Shown: piece by piece, positions 1-5,834 of the stretch | Layout of the letters: each line of letters begins with the position of its first letter | Numbering within the stretch: the stretch's first letter is position 1 | Assembly: GCA_031409875.1 (NCBI GenBank) | Contig: JANNYB010000080.1 | Location: 1 to 7,771, forward strand | Source of the DNA: CALMEH01 sp031409875 | GTDB lineage: Bacteria > Acidobacteriota > Blastocatellia > Pyrinomonadales > Pyrinomonadaceae | Reading direction: 5' to 3' | DNA: 7,771 nt | Position numbers and translations under genes: made by a program | The notes under the pieces: generated by a model | Told to the model about the DNA's origin: nothing | What the model saw: only the letters and a program-made list of their open reading frames with translations | The model's database searches: none

Positions 1-33
1 CACGAAAGTTAAAGCCGCAGGCAAGTAAAGAAG

Positions 34-106
34 AAAGTGAGAAAGCGAGAAAGCGAGAAGGGGAGATTAGTTATCTCGCTTTCTCGCTTTTTCGCTTTCT
101 CACTTT
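34..106. repeat. Inverted repeat built of GCGAGAAA-like units, downstream of mtgA
   Basis: Arms 34-66 and 74-106 are reverse complements at 30 of 33 positions, around a 7-nt loop (TTAGTTA). Each arm is itself a run of a GCGAGAAA-like 8-base unit with GTGAGAAA variants. The hairpin starts 13 bp after the mtgA stop codon, so in the leftward transcript it could end transcription or protect the 3' end. It lacks a clean U-run, so I call it a repeat-built hairpin rather than a proven terminator. The remaining bases 1-33 show no gene. Confidence 0.8.
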
Positions 107-119
107 CTCGCCTTCTTCT

Positions 120-881
120 TCAATAGGTGAGTTTTATCGAATTCATTCCGCGAAGAATTACTTTTTGTCTTCGCACAACTCGTTTTGGATTTTTTTTCGG
201 ATTGAAAACATTGAGCGGCGAAGGAATCATTGCGGACAAATACGCGGCTTCTTGTGGTGTTAAACTTGAGGCGGATTTATTGAAATAAACACGCGAAGCG
301 GCTTCTGCGCCGTAGATGCCGTCGCCCCATTCAATCACGTTCAGATAAATTTCCAAAATACGTTTTTTGCTCAATTCTCTTTCGAGAAAATAGGTGTAAA
401 GTGCCTCGCGCCCTTTGCGGAAAAACGAGCGTTCTTCCGATAAATACAGGTTTTTCGTGAGTTGTTGCGAGATGGTCGAAGCTCCGCGTTTGAAGGAAGG
501 CATCGGCGGAATCCAATCATTTTCATCGTAATCGCCTTCTTCTTTCGCCTGTTTTTCGCCTTCTTTCCGCGCTTCGTCCCACGCCGCTTCAATCGCGTCC
601 CAATCAAAACCGTTATGCTCGAAAAAATGCGAATCTTCGCCCGCCAAAACCGCTTTTTGTAAATTTGGCGAGATTTGTTCAATCGGCATCCAAATCATTG
701 ATTTTCGCGGTTCACGATTTTCTTCTTTTGCTTCGGAAAGCCGAAATTCAATCATCGAAGTCGTTGTCGGATTTTCCGTGCGAAGTTTTGAGATCGAAGG
801 AAACGTAAAAAATTCATACAAAACCCAAACGCAAACCGCGCCGACCAACACTAGAGTTAAAACTTTTGTCCAATACCACAT
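120..881 (-). CDS. mtgA: Monofunctional peptidoglycan glycosyltransferase (GT51, MtgA type)
   Basis: This enzyme polymerises lipid II into glycan strands at the outer face of the inner membrane. It has no transpeptidase domain. The 253-residue protein has one N-terminal membrane anchor (about residues 6-24) followed by a GT51 domain. Visible GT51 motifs are EDSHFFEHNGFDWDAI (82-97, catalytic Glu82 in the family's EDxxFxxHxG motif), GASTISQQLTKN (133-144), RKGREA (155-160), KKRILEIYLN (172-181) and GIYGAEAASRVYF (188-200). GASTISQQ is the MtgA form of the second motif. A charged stretch (about 101-131, EARKEGEKQAKEEGDYDEND) between motifs 1 and 2 looks longer than in E. coli MtgA, as I recall that sequence. 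The ATG at 879-881 is the only start that includes the anchor; no Shine-Dalgarno is seen. It lies 87 bp after crtI on the same strand, with a hairpin repeat between them, so it may have its own transcript. Confidence 0.93.
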   Translation of the reverse strand: MWYWTKVLTLVLVGAVCVWVLYEFFTFPSISKLRTENPTTTSMIEFRLSEAKEENREPRKSMIWMPIEQISPNLQKAVLAGEDSHFFEHNGFDWDAIEAAWDEARKEGEKQAKEEGDYDENDWIPPMPSFKRGASTISQQLTKNLYLSEERSFFRKGREALYTYFLERELSKKRILEIYLNVIEWGDGIYGAEAASRVYFNKSASSLTPQEAAYLSAMIPSPLNVFNPKKNPKRVVRRQKVILRGMNSIKLTY

Positions 882-901
882 AAACTCAATTACAAATTAT
901 C

Positions 902-969
902 AATTACGAATTACGAATTGTAAATCACAAAGTTCTTCATTCGTAATTCGTAATTTGAAATTCGTAATT
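902..969. repeat. Heptamer-built inverted repeat between crtI and mtgA
   Basis: AATTACGAATTACGAAT at 902-918 is the perfect reverse complement of 939-955 (17 bp, 20-nt spacer). Each arm is two and a half tandem copies of the 7-base unit AATTACG. A further partial copy at 960-969 runs up to and overlaps the crtI stop codon (TAA, 969-971 on the minus strand). Heptanucleotide tandem repeats are known from cyanobacterial genomes, but here they are arranged as opposed arms. The hairpin is AU-rich, so it would be weak in RNA. Confidence 0.85.
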
Positions 970-2435
970 TATTTGGATTCGCCAATCATATTTCCGACGA
1001 TTTTTCCGCTCGAAATTACGCCGGGCATTCCTGCGCCGGGATGCGTTCCTGCGCCGACGAAATAGAGATTCGGGATGTCTTCGCTTTGATTGTGCGGGCG
1101 CAAATATGCCGATTGCGTTAAAATCGGCGCGACGGAAAATGCCGAGCCGAGATAGCTGTTCAGCGTTCCTTCAAAATGCAGCGGGTCAATGTGCGTTTCG
1201 GAAATAATGTGTTTTGAAAGTTCGGGCATATAGTTTTCTTCCAAAAATTTGATTATCGAATCGCGGTAGCTTTTCGCTTTTTCGCGCCAATCAATCTTCG
1301 CGCCGAGATGCGGCACGGGCGAGAGAACATACCAAGAATCGCAACCTTCGGGCGCAAGACTTGGGTCGGTCGCCGTCGGGCGATGCAGGTAAAGCGAGAA
1401 ATCTTCGGCTAAAACTTTTTTATCGAAAATGTCTTCGAGCAAGCCTTTATATCGTTTGCCCATAATGATTTCGTGATGCGCCATATTTTCATATTTTCGG
1501 TCTGTGCCGAAATAAATCACGAAAAGCGACATCGAATATTCGAGCGATTTTATTTTTTTGTCCGTATTTTTTTTGCGATATTTCTGCGGAATCAAATTTA
1601 AATAGGTGAACCCGACATCAGCATTTGAAACAACTGCGTCGGCTTCCAGAAATTCGCCCGTTTTCATTTTCACGCCGTTGGCTTTGCCGTTTTTGATTGA
1701 AATTTCATCAACTTCCGCGTCTAAGAAAATCTCGCCGCCGATGTCCAAAAACAAATCGCCAAAGGCTTTAATCAACGCACCCGTTCCGCCCATCGCAAAC
1801 CACACGCCAAATTTTTGTTCGAGTTCGTGAATCATCGCGTAAATCGAAGTCGAAGTAAAAGGATTTCCGCCGATGAGCAAAGGATGAAACGAAAAGGCTT
1901 CGCGCAAGCGTTCGTCTTTGAAATATTTCGATGCAAATTTATAAACCGAACGATCCGAACGCAGTTTTATCATCTGCGGCACGACTTTTGCCATATCCCA
2001 AACCGTCGAAAAAGGCTTGTCAATAAGTTCAAACCCGACGCGGTAAATATCGTCCAAATCTTTGGCAAATCGTTTATAATTTTCAATTTCTTTGGGATTG
2101 ATTTTCGCAATTTGCGCGTAGAGATTTTCTTTGTCGTCGTTGTAATTAAAAACCGTTCCGTCCGCCCAACGAATGTTATAAAACGGATCAATTTTCACGA
2201 GTTTGACATAATCCGCAGTCTTTTTTCCCGCCAGAGTAAAAAGTTCGTCAATCAGCCAAGGTGCAGTAATAATCGTCGGTCCGCCGTCGAATTTAAAGCC
2301 GTCTTGCTCATAAACGTAAGCACGCCCGCCGAGTTTGTCGCGTTTTTCGACAATCGTAACTTGATGTCCTTGCGCTTGCAGACGAATCGCACACGACAAT
2401 CCGCCGAATCCGCTACCGATTACTATAATTTTCAT
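969..2435 (-). CDS. crtI: CrtI-type phytoene desaturase (FAD-dependent carotenoid desaturase)
   Basis: This is a flavoenzyme that introduces conjugated double bases into carotenoid precursors, typically phytoene to lycopene or neurosporene, at the membrane. At 488 residues it matches the usual CrtI length (about 490-500). The N-terminus has the Rossmann dinucleotide fold: GSGFGG (7-12), then VTIVEKRDKLGGRAY and FDGGPTII. The C-terminus (456-481) carries the bacterial phytoene-dehydrogenase signature, including VGAGTHPGAGMPGVISSG. Other typical CrtI blocks are FYNIRWADGTVF, HPLLIGGNPF and LYLHRPTATDPSLAPEGCDS. It is the bacterial CrtI type, not the plant/cyanobacterial CrtP type. The exact product (lycopene, neurosporene, or a later ketolase- or isomerase-like activity of a relative) cannot be set from sequence alone. 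No crtB or other carotenoid gene is in the window. The start ATG at 2433-2435 begins directly at the Rossmann strand (MKIIVIGSGFGG); no Shine-Dalgarno precedes it. A repeat-built hairpin lies just upstream. Confidence 0.93.
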   Translation of the reverse strand: MKIIVIGSGFGGLSCAIRLQAQGHQVTIVEKRDKLGGRAYVYEQDGFKFDGGPTIITAPWLIDELFTLAGKKTADYVKLVKIDPFYNIRWADGTVFNYNDDKENLYAQIAKINPKEIENYKRFAKDLDDIYRVGFELIDKPFSTVWDMAKVVPQMIKLRSDRSVYKFASKYFKDERLREAFSFHPLLIGGNPFTSTSIYAMIHELEQKFGVWFAMGGTGALIKAFGDLFLDIGGEIFLDAEVDEISIKNGKANGVKMKTGEFLEADAVVSNADVGFTYLNLIPQKYRKKNTDKKIKSLEYSMSLFVIYFGTDRKYENMAHHEIIMGKRYKGLLEDIFDKKVLAEDFSLYLHRPTATDPSLAPEGCDSWYVLSPVPHLGAKIDWREKAKSYRDSIIKFLEENYMPELSKHIISETHIDPLHFEGTLNSYLGSAFSVAPILTQSAYLRPHNQSEDIPNLYFVGAGTHPGAGMPGVISSGKIVGNMIGESK

Positions 2436-2443
2436 TTTTTTAT

Positions 2444-2522
2444 ATTATCCACAGATAAACACAGATAAATACAGATAATCAGATTTCTTATCCGTGTTTA
2501 TCTGTGTTTATCTGTGGACAAT
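2444..2522. repeat. Decamer-built inverted repeat between the smr and crtI genes
   Basis: Arms 2444-2478 and 2488-2522 are reverse complements at 32 of 35 positions, around a 9-nt loop. The arms are tandem copies of a 10-base unit (ACAGATAAAC, ACAGATAAAT, ACAGATAATC), mirrored as GTTTATCTGT on the other side. The repeat fills almost the whole gap between the smr stop (2533) and the crtI start (2435). It may terminate or stabilise the smr transcript; equally it could be a neutral mobile repeat. Similar ATCTGTGTTTATCTGTGG repeats recur, as I remember them, in several unrelated environmental phyla. Confidence 0.88.
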
Positions 2523-2532
2523 TTCTTCAGCT

Positions 2533-2823
2533 TTATTCGTAAAATTCGACAAATGTTGCGCCCCAACTGCCGGAAAATTCGGCAGCGTTTTTAAAGGTTT
2601 TGACGAAATCTTTTTCCGCCAAAACTTTTCTTACAATCTCGCGCTGAACGCCGATTCCTTTGCCGTGAATTATCCGCACAAATCGAAACTTTTTCTTTCG
2701 CGCTTCGTCCAGATACGCTTCGACAACCGCCCGCACATCGCGCGGCTGAAACGAATGCAAATCAATCGAATCGGTAATTTCAATCTCAACCGGCTCAGGA
2801 AACGGATTTTCCAAATCAACCAT
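2533..2823 (-). CDS. Small stand-alone Smr-domain protein
   Basis: This 96-residue protein is essentially one Smr domain, the nuclease-like fold found at the C-terminus of MutS2 and as free-standing small proteins. Visible motifs are the DLH motif (21-23, within IDLHSFQPRDVRAVVEAYL) and IIHGKGIGVQREIV (51-64, with the conserved HGKG), then a closing strand (GSWGATFVEF). In the common LDLHG form the Gly after DLH is Ser here. Smr domains of this kind have been tied to nucleic-acid binding or cleavage, including ribosome collision rescue by MutS2/SmrB-type proteins, but a bare domain gives no substrate. The ATG at 2821-2823 has an AAGG element upstream and sits 9 bp after the stop of the upstream lipoprotein gene. 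The two are therefore very likely co-transcribed and translationally coupled. It is soluble, with no signal peptide. Confidence 0.87.
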   Translation of the reverse strand: MVDLENPFPEPVEIEITDSIDLHSFQPRDVRAVVEAYLDEARKKKFRFVRIIHGKGIGVQREIVRKVLAEKDFVKTFKNAAEFSGSWGATFVEFYE

Positions 2824-2840
2824 TTTTACCTTTTACCTTT
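2824..2840 (-). promoter_or_regulatory. Ribosome binding site of the smr gene, in a duplicated AAAAGGT motif
   Basis: Read on the minus strand, the bases before the ATG are AAAGGTAAAAGGTAAAA. AAGG at 2829-2832 is 5 nt from the start codon. The motif is a short direct duplication (AAAAGGT twice), and the upstream copy also encodes the last codons and TAA stop of the lipoprotein gene. It is the best-spaced Shine-Dalgarno in the window and supports the chosen start and termination-reinitiation between the two genes. Confidence 0.6.
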
Positions 2841-4014
2841 TACTTTCCTCCCGCTTTTCGTAATTGGCAATGTCCGCCGGCGGCGTAACTTTCATCCGGT
2901 TTTTGTCGCTTAACACAACAAAACGCTTGTCTTCAAGCTGTCCTGTGGCATTATTCCGCAGTTTCAAAGTAAAAGTTTTATTATCGCCTGTGCCTTCGAC
3001 TTTGAGCGGAAGCAAACCCCAAACGCCGAAATCGTTTTGCGTTTTATAAACCGTGTAATGCGCTTGGTCGTATTTGTCGAAACCGAGAACAAGAATGCCG
3101 TCGAAATCCGGTTCAACGCCGTCAACTGCTTTAATTCTATTCGTGCGCCACAAAATTACCCACGCGCCCGGTTTTGACGCTTTCGTATCGGCATTCGCGG
3201 TTTTATCGGTCGTGTCGAGGTTGTCGAGTCGTTGCCACGTTACGAATTTTCGGTCATTATGCTGATAAAAAACGATGTCGCCCGGAACTTGCAAATCAAC
3301 CTGTCTGCCGAAAATCCAACCCGCAGGCGCGGGCGAAACCAACGGATCAAGCCGAATTTGATACCAAATATCATATTTATCATCAATTTCTTCGGGCTGA
3401 TTTGCTTCCTTCGCGGCTTCGATGTCGGCGTTTTTCGTTTTGCTTTTGGACTTTTTCTGTTCGCCTTTTCGCGCGTCATCAATGTCTAAAGCCTCTTGCG
3501 ATTTCGGCACGAAACTCCAATCTATAATCTCGAATTTCGAGCCGCTGTCCAGACGCACCAGAATATTATCGTCCTTCATTTCAGGCGTAAGCCGCAAATT
3601 TGAGGCGGATTTGATTTGTCCGCTGGCTTGCGGCGGCGAATCTTTAAATGGTTCGACGAGTTTTTGCGATTTCTCGATTAATTCGGTGGTAATTACGTTT
3701 TGCGCTTCGATCCAGCCTTCGGTTTGATCTTCGTCGTGGGCGCGGACGCGATACCATGTAACTTTTTGCGATTCGCCGACTTCGTAAGTTTCTAAAATAT
3801 CCAAAATATCGCCGCGCTTAACTTCCAAAATATCCGCCGCGACAACCGCGTAAGAACTCCGAATCTGCGCCCGAAAAGCAAGGACTTTGCCGGTGCTGTT
3901 TAAGCCGACAAGCCCTGTAACACTGTTATAAAAATTGCCCACAACGCCGCAACCGCTCAAAATGAACGATGCGATCAGGATTATGAATAAAACGACTATT
4001 TTTCTACTTTTCAT
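2833..4014 (-). CDS. Lipoprotein with two SH3-like domains
   Basis: This 393-residue envelope lipoprotein has no firm functional name. The N-terminus is a lipoprotein signal peptide: basic MKSRK, a hydrophobic stretch, and the lipobox LSGC with the lipidated Cys22. Two bacterial SH3-like segments follow. The first (about 44-110) runs from AFRAQIRSSY to WYRVRAHDEDQTEGWIEAQNV. The second (about 131-244) runs from ASNLRLTPE to WYQIRLDPLVSPAPAGWIFGRQVDL. Both end in the WY...GWI pattern typical of SH3b folds. The second is split by a charged low-complexity insert (about 171-213, KGEQKKSKSKTK). The rest (245-375) looks all-beta and is unrecognised; the tail is charged. SH3b domains often bind peptidoglycan, so a wall-anchoring or sensing role is plausible but inferred. 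The start at 4012-4014 gives a proper signal peptide. It lies 44 bp after the M61-like gene and 9 bp before the smr start, so the three may form one operon. Confidence 0.82.
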   Translation of the reverse strand: MKSRKIVVLFIILIASFILSGCGVVGNFYNSVTGLVGLNSTGKVLAFRAQIRSSYAVVAADILEVKRGDILDILETYEVGESQKVTWYRVRAHDEDQTEGWIEAQNVITTELIEKSQKLVEPFKDSPPQASGQIKSASNLRLTPEMKDDNILVRLDSGSKFEIIDWSFVPKSQEALDIDDARKGEQKKSKSKTKNADIEAAKEANQPEEIDDKYDIWYQIRLDPLVSPAPAGWIFGRQVDLQVPGDIVFYQHNDRKFVTWQRLDNLDTTDKTANADTKASKPGAWVILWRTNRIKAVDGVEPDFDGILVLGFDKYDQAHYTVYKTQNDFGVWGLLPLKVEGTGDNKTFTLKLRNNATGQLEDKRFVVLSDKNRMKVTPPADIANYEKREESKR

Positions 4015-4058
4015 TTAGTTTATCAAATAAGAATGTTACCGCAAATCACAACTACTTC

Positions 4059-5597
4059 TCATTTGGATTTTTGCACGAGTTTTCGCCAATTATTATAACC
4101 CAACTCATTTAATAAATCTTTCTGCCGACCGTTTAATTTCGCTTTTACAACCAATTTTGTAAAAGAATTTTCCGTCTTAGCTTCGATGCCGAATGCTTCC
4201 AAATCGGTTTGCCACTCAATATTTTCCGCGCTTTCAATGTATTTTTCGACAATTATTTTCAGTTCGCGCCGCGTTTTCAAGATTTGCAAAATTGCCGTGT
4301 TTCCGTCAACTTCTTTATTCGGTTTGCGATGTTTTTGATAAATTTCGCGCAAAACTTCGGTTAAATCGCGTTTGCCTTTGCTTTCTTTTAAAATTGCGAT
4401 GTCGCACAAAAAAGCCGTCAACATTCCACGCGCATAAATCTGAGAATTTCCGCCCGACCAACGATTTTTCGAGGCTTCGATAAGCGAAATTCTCTGCGTT
4501 TGAAAACTGTCGAGATTGTATGCGCGGCTCAATGTATCGAGAAAATCTTCAAACCGCAAACGATTAACCGCAACGCCGGTTTTTAAAGATTGATAAAGCG
4601 CGAAACCTTCATAAAACCAATCATATCTGCCATTTAAAGCTAAATCGTTCGGCATCCAGAGATGAAAAAACTCGTGGCGAAATTGTTCGTGAATTCTCGA
4701 CACCGATTGATTTTGAAACGGCATATCGCTCGACATAATCACGACATTTCCGCCGCGTGTTTCCGCTTCCCAATTTCCGTGCGGCGTTTCCTTCGGAAAT
4801 CTCACGACAAAAACCTGCGCTTTTTCATTCGGTATTTCGCCGAAAATCTTGCGATATTCAAGCAAAATCTCGCTTGCCGCATCTTTTGCCTCATCGTCCG
4901 TAAATTGCCATTCGTCCGAAATGATAATTTTTAATTTATCGAATTCTTTTTCGCGCCAATTTTTGCCGATAAAAAATACGGCTTTTTCAATATCGGCAAC
5001 TTCAAACGAATTTTTCGTTAAACTTTTTTCATTCGCGGAAATTTTCCAATCTTGCGGCAAATCGAATTTGATTTCTGCGCTCTGTTTTTCTCCGAATTGC
5101 GGCAGCAAATCATCAAGCATCAAAAAACCTTTTTCGCCCGAAACCCAAGAAATATGCGCCATCGAAGAAAGTTTTTCTTTGCGCCACAAATCAATTTTAT
5201 AACTGAATGCGGTTGCAAAATTTTCCGCTAAATATTCGCCCGACTGTAATTTTTTGACGGCAACTGTTTGCCCGTTTTTATCAATCACAACAAAGTCCGA
5301 TATTTTTTCGCCCAGATTTTCCGCGCCGGCAACGGAATTTAGAAACGTCCAATTTTTGCTCGTTCTTTCCGCCGAAAATTTACCCTCAACGCGCAAAATC
5401 GGCGGTTCGATTGATTCGATTTTAATATTTGCTTCAAGGTTTTGCGAGTCAGAACGAGAAGCAGCAGCGACTCGGTTTTGCGGTAATTTTAACAGGTCGC
5501 TACCGCTCGCTGTTCCGACAAGATTGTTAAATAATTGTAAAATTACCGCAAATGCGGCGAAACTGAATAAAAATGAACGGCGAAGTTTTGACATCAT
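4059..5597 (-). CDS. Secreted M61-like metallopeptidase (gluzincin)
   Basis: This is a probable zinc peptidase of 512 residues. The key motif is HEFFH (308-312; His308, Glu309, His312), followed 18 residues later by Glu330 in WFYEGFALYQSL. This HExxH plus E arrangement fits gluzincins, and HEFFHLW...WF.EGF is the M61 (glycyl aminopeptidase-like) pattern. A further M61-like block is IYARGMLTAFLCDIAI (387-402) followed by GKRDLTEVLREIY. The N-terminal ~220 residues match an M61-like beta-rich front domain only in layout. M61 enzymes usually end in a PDZ domain; I see no PDZ here, only about 100 residues of unrecognised C-terminus. The N-terminus has a basic start and a hydrophobic core (about 8-27), so it is exported. 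A repeat-derived stretch (27-50) sits at the signal/mature junction. The start is one of two adjacent ATGs (5595-5597 or 5592-5594), neither with a Shine-Dalgarno. Substrate unknown. Confidence 0.82.
   Translation of the reverse strand: MMSKLRRSFLFSFAAFAVILQLFNNLVGTASGSDLLKLPQNRVAAASRSDSQNLEANIKIESIEPPILRVEGKFSAERTSKNWTFLNSVAGAENLGEKISDFVVIDKNGQTVAVKKLQSGEYLAENFATAFSYKIDLWRKEKLSSMAHISWVSGEKGFLMLDDLLPQFGEKQSAEIKFDLPQDWKISANEKSLTKNSFEVADIEKAVFFIGKNWREKEFDKLKIIISDEWQFTDDEAKDAASEILLEYRKIFGEIPNEKAQVFVVRFPKETPHGNWEAETRGGNVVIMSSDMPFQNQSVSRIHEQFRHEFFHLWMPNDLALNGRYDWFYEGFALYQSLKTGVAVNRLRFEDFLDTLSRAYNLDSFQTQRISLIEASKNRWSGGNSQIYARGMLTAFLCDIAILKESKGKRDLTEVLREIYQKHRKPNKEVDGNTAILQILKTRRELKIIVEKYIESAENIEWQTDLEAFGIEAKTENSFTKLVVKAKLNGRQKDLLNELGYNNWRKLVQKSK
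5449..5518. repeat. REP-like imperfect palindrome carried in frame inside the M61-like gene
   Basis: Segment 5496-5518 (GTCGCTACCGCTCGCTGTTC and on) and segment 5449-5471 (TCAGAACGAGAAGCAGCAGC and on) are imperfect reverse complements, about 16 of 23 positions, separated by 24 nt. A tighter pairing, CGAGTC (5445-5450) with GACTCG (5469-5474), nests at one end. On the coding strand the stretch encodes residues 27-50 (GTASGSDLLKLPQNRVAAAS and on), between the signal peptide and the folded part. GCGAGCGGTAGCGACCTG-type sequences are, in my memory, common intergenic repeats in this kind of genome. Repeat status needs a genome search. Confidence 0.5.
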
Positions 5598-5668
5598 ACT
5601 AAAATCAGAACTAAAATAATTATTTGGTCGTTTCTATTATTTCGGACTCTTACAGGATAAAAAATTTT
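5598..5668. promoter_or_regulatory. Divergent AT-rich promoter region
   Basis: This gap separates the leftward M61-like gene from the rightward micro-ORF, so it must hold the leftward promoter and probably a rightward one. It is very AT-rich. TATTAT at 5635-5640 could be a -10 for the rightward transcript, and the overlapping AATAAT (minus strand, 5636-5641) could serve leftward. No convincing -35 box at 16-18 bp was found on either strand, so the exact sites are open. Confidence 0.35.
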
Positions 5669-5746
5669 ATGAGTCTTATCAAAATCGTCATTTATACATT
5701 AGCATTTCTGCTGAGTCTTTTATTCTTGGGGCGTTTCTTTTTTTAA
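5669..5746 (+). CDS. Candidate 25-residue single-span membrane peptide
   Basis: A short ORF from ATG (5669-5671) to TAA (5744-5746) encodes 25 residues beginning MSLIKIVIYTLAFLLSLLFL and ending in Arg22 and three Phe. Residues 6-21 form an uninterrupted hydrophobic stretch flanked by Lys5 and Arg22, which is the layout of a one-span membrane microprotein. An AGGA at 5654-5657 lies 11 nt before the ATG, slightly far but among the few purine-rich sites in the window. A strong terminator follows 55 bp after the stop, so this could be a complete one-gene transcript. Not recognised from any family. An AT-rich stretch can give such an ORF by chance, since T-rich codons encode Phe, Leu and Ile, so this is a candidate only. 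Alternatives: a leader peptide for purH, or no protein at all. Confidence 0.4.
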   Translation: MSLIKIVIYTLAFLLSLLFLGRFFF

Positions 5747-5801
5747 TGTTTCGGCAATCAAGGCTCGGTAAAATTGTATTTTAGAATTATGCTTTTAGCG
5801 T

Positions 5802-5827
5802 AAGCGGTCTGTTTTGACCGCTTTTTT
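5802..5827 (+). terminator. Rho-independent terminator between micro-ORF and purH
   Basis: AAGCGGTC (5802-5809) pairs perfectly with GACCGCTT (5816-5823) around a TGTTTT loop. The 3' arm runs into six T's in all (5822-5827). This is a textbook intrinsic terminator for rightward transcription. On the minus strand the stem is followed by ACGCT, not a U-run, so it is one-directional. It would end any transcript starting near 5640 and would have to be passed or bypassed for purH, whose start is 88 bp further on. Confidence 0.88.
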
Positions 5828-5834
5828 ATTGTTC

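Noticed and set aside
1815..2468. A 217-residue reading frame antisense to crtI
   Set aside because: It is rich in Phe, Asn and Arg, as expected for the opposite strand of this codon usage, and has no domain features; crtI is unambiguous.
2444..2522. A CRISPR array, suggested by regularly repeated short units
   Set aside because: Units are 7-10 bp, directly abutting, with no unique spacers, and no cas genes are nearby. The same applies to 34-106 and 902-969.
3174..3527. Several 60-120 residue frames antisense or shifted within the lipoprotein and M61-like genes
   Set aside because: They are shadows of well-supported genes, with no ribosome binding site and no recognisable protein features.
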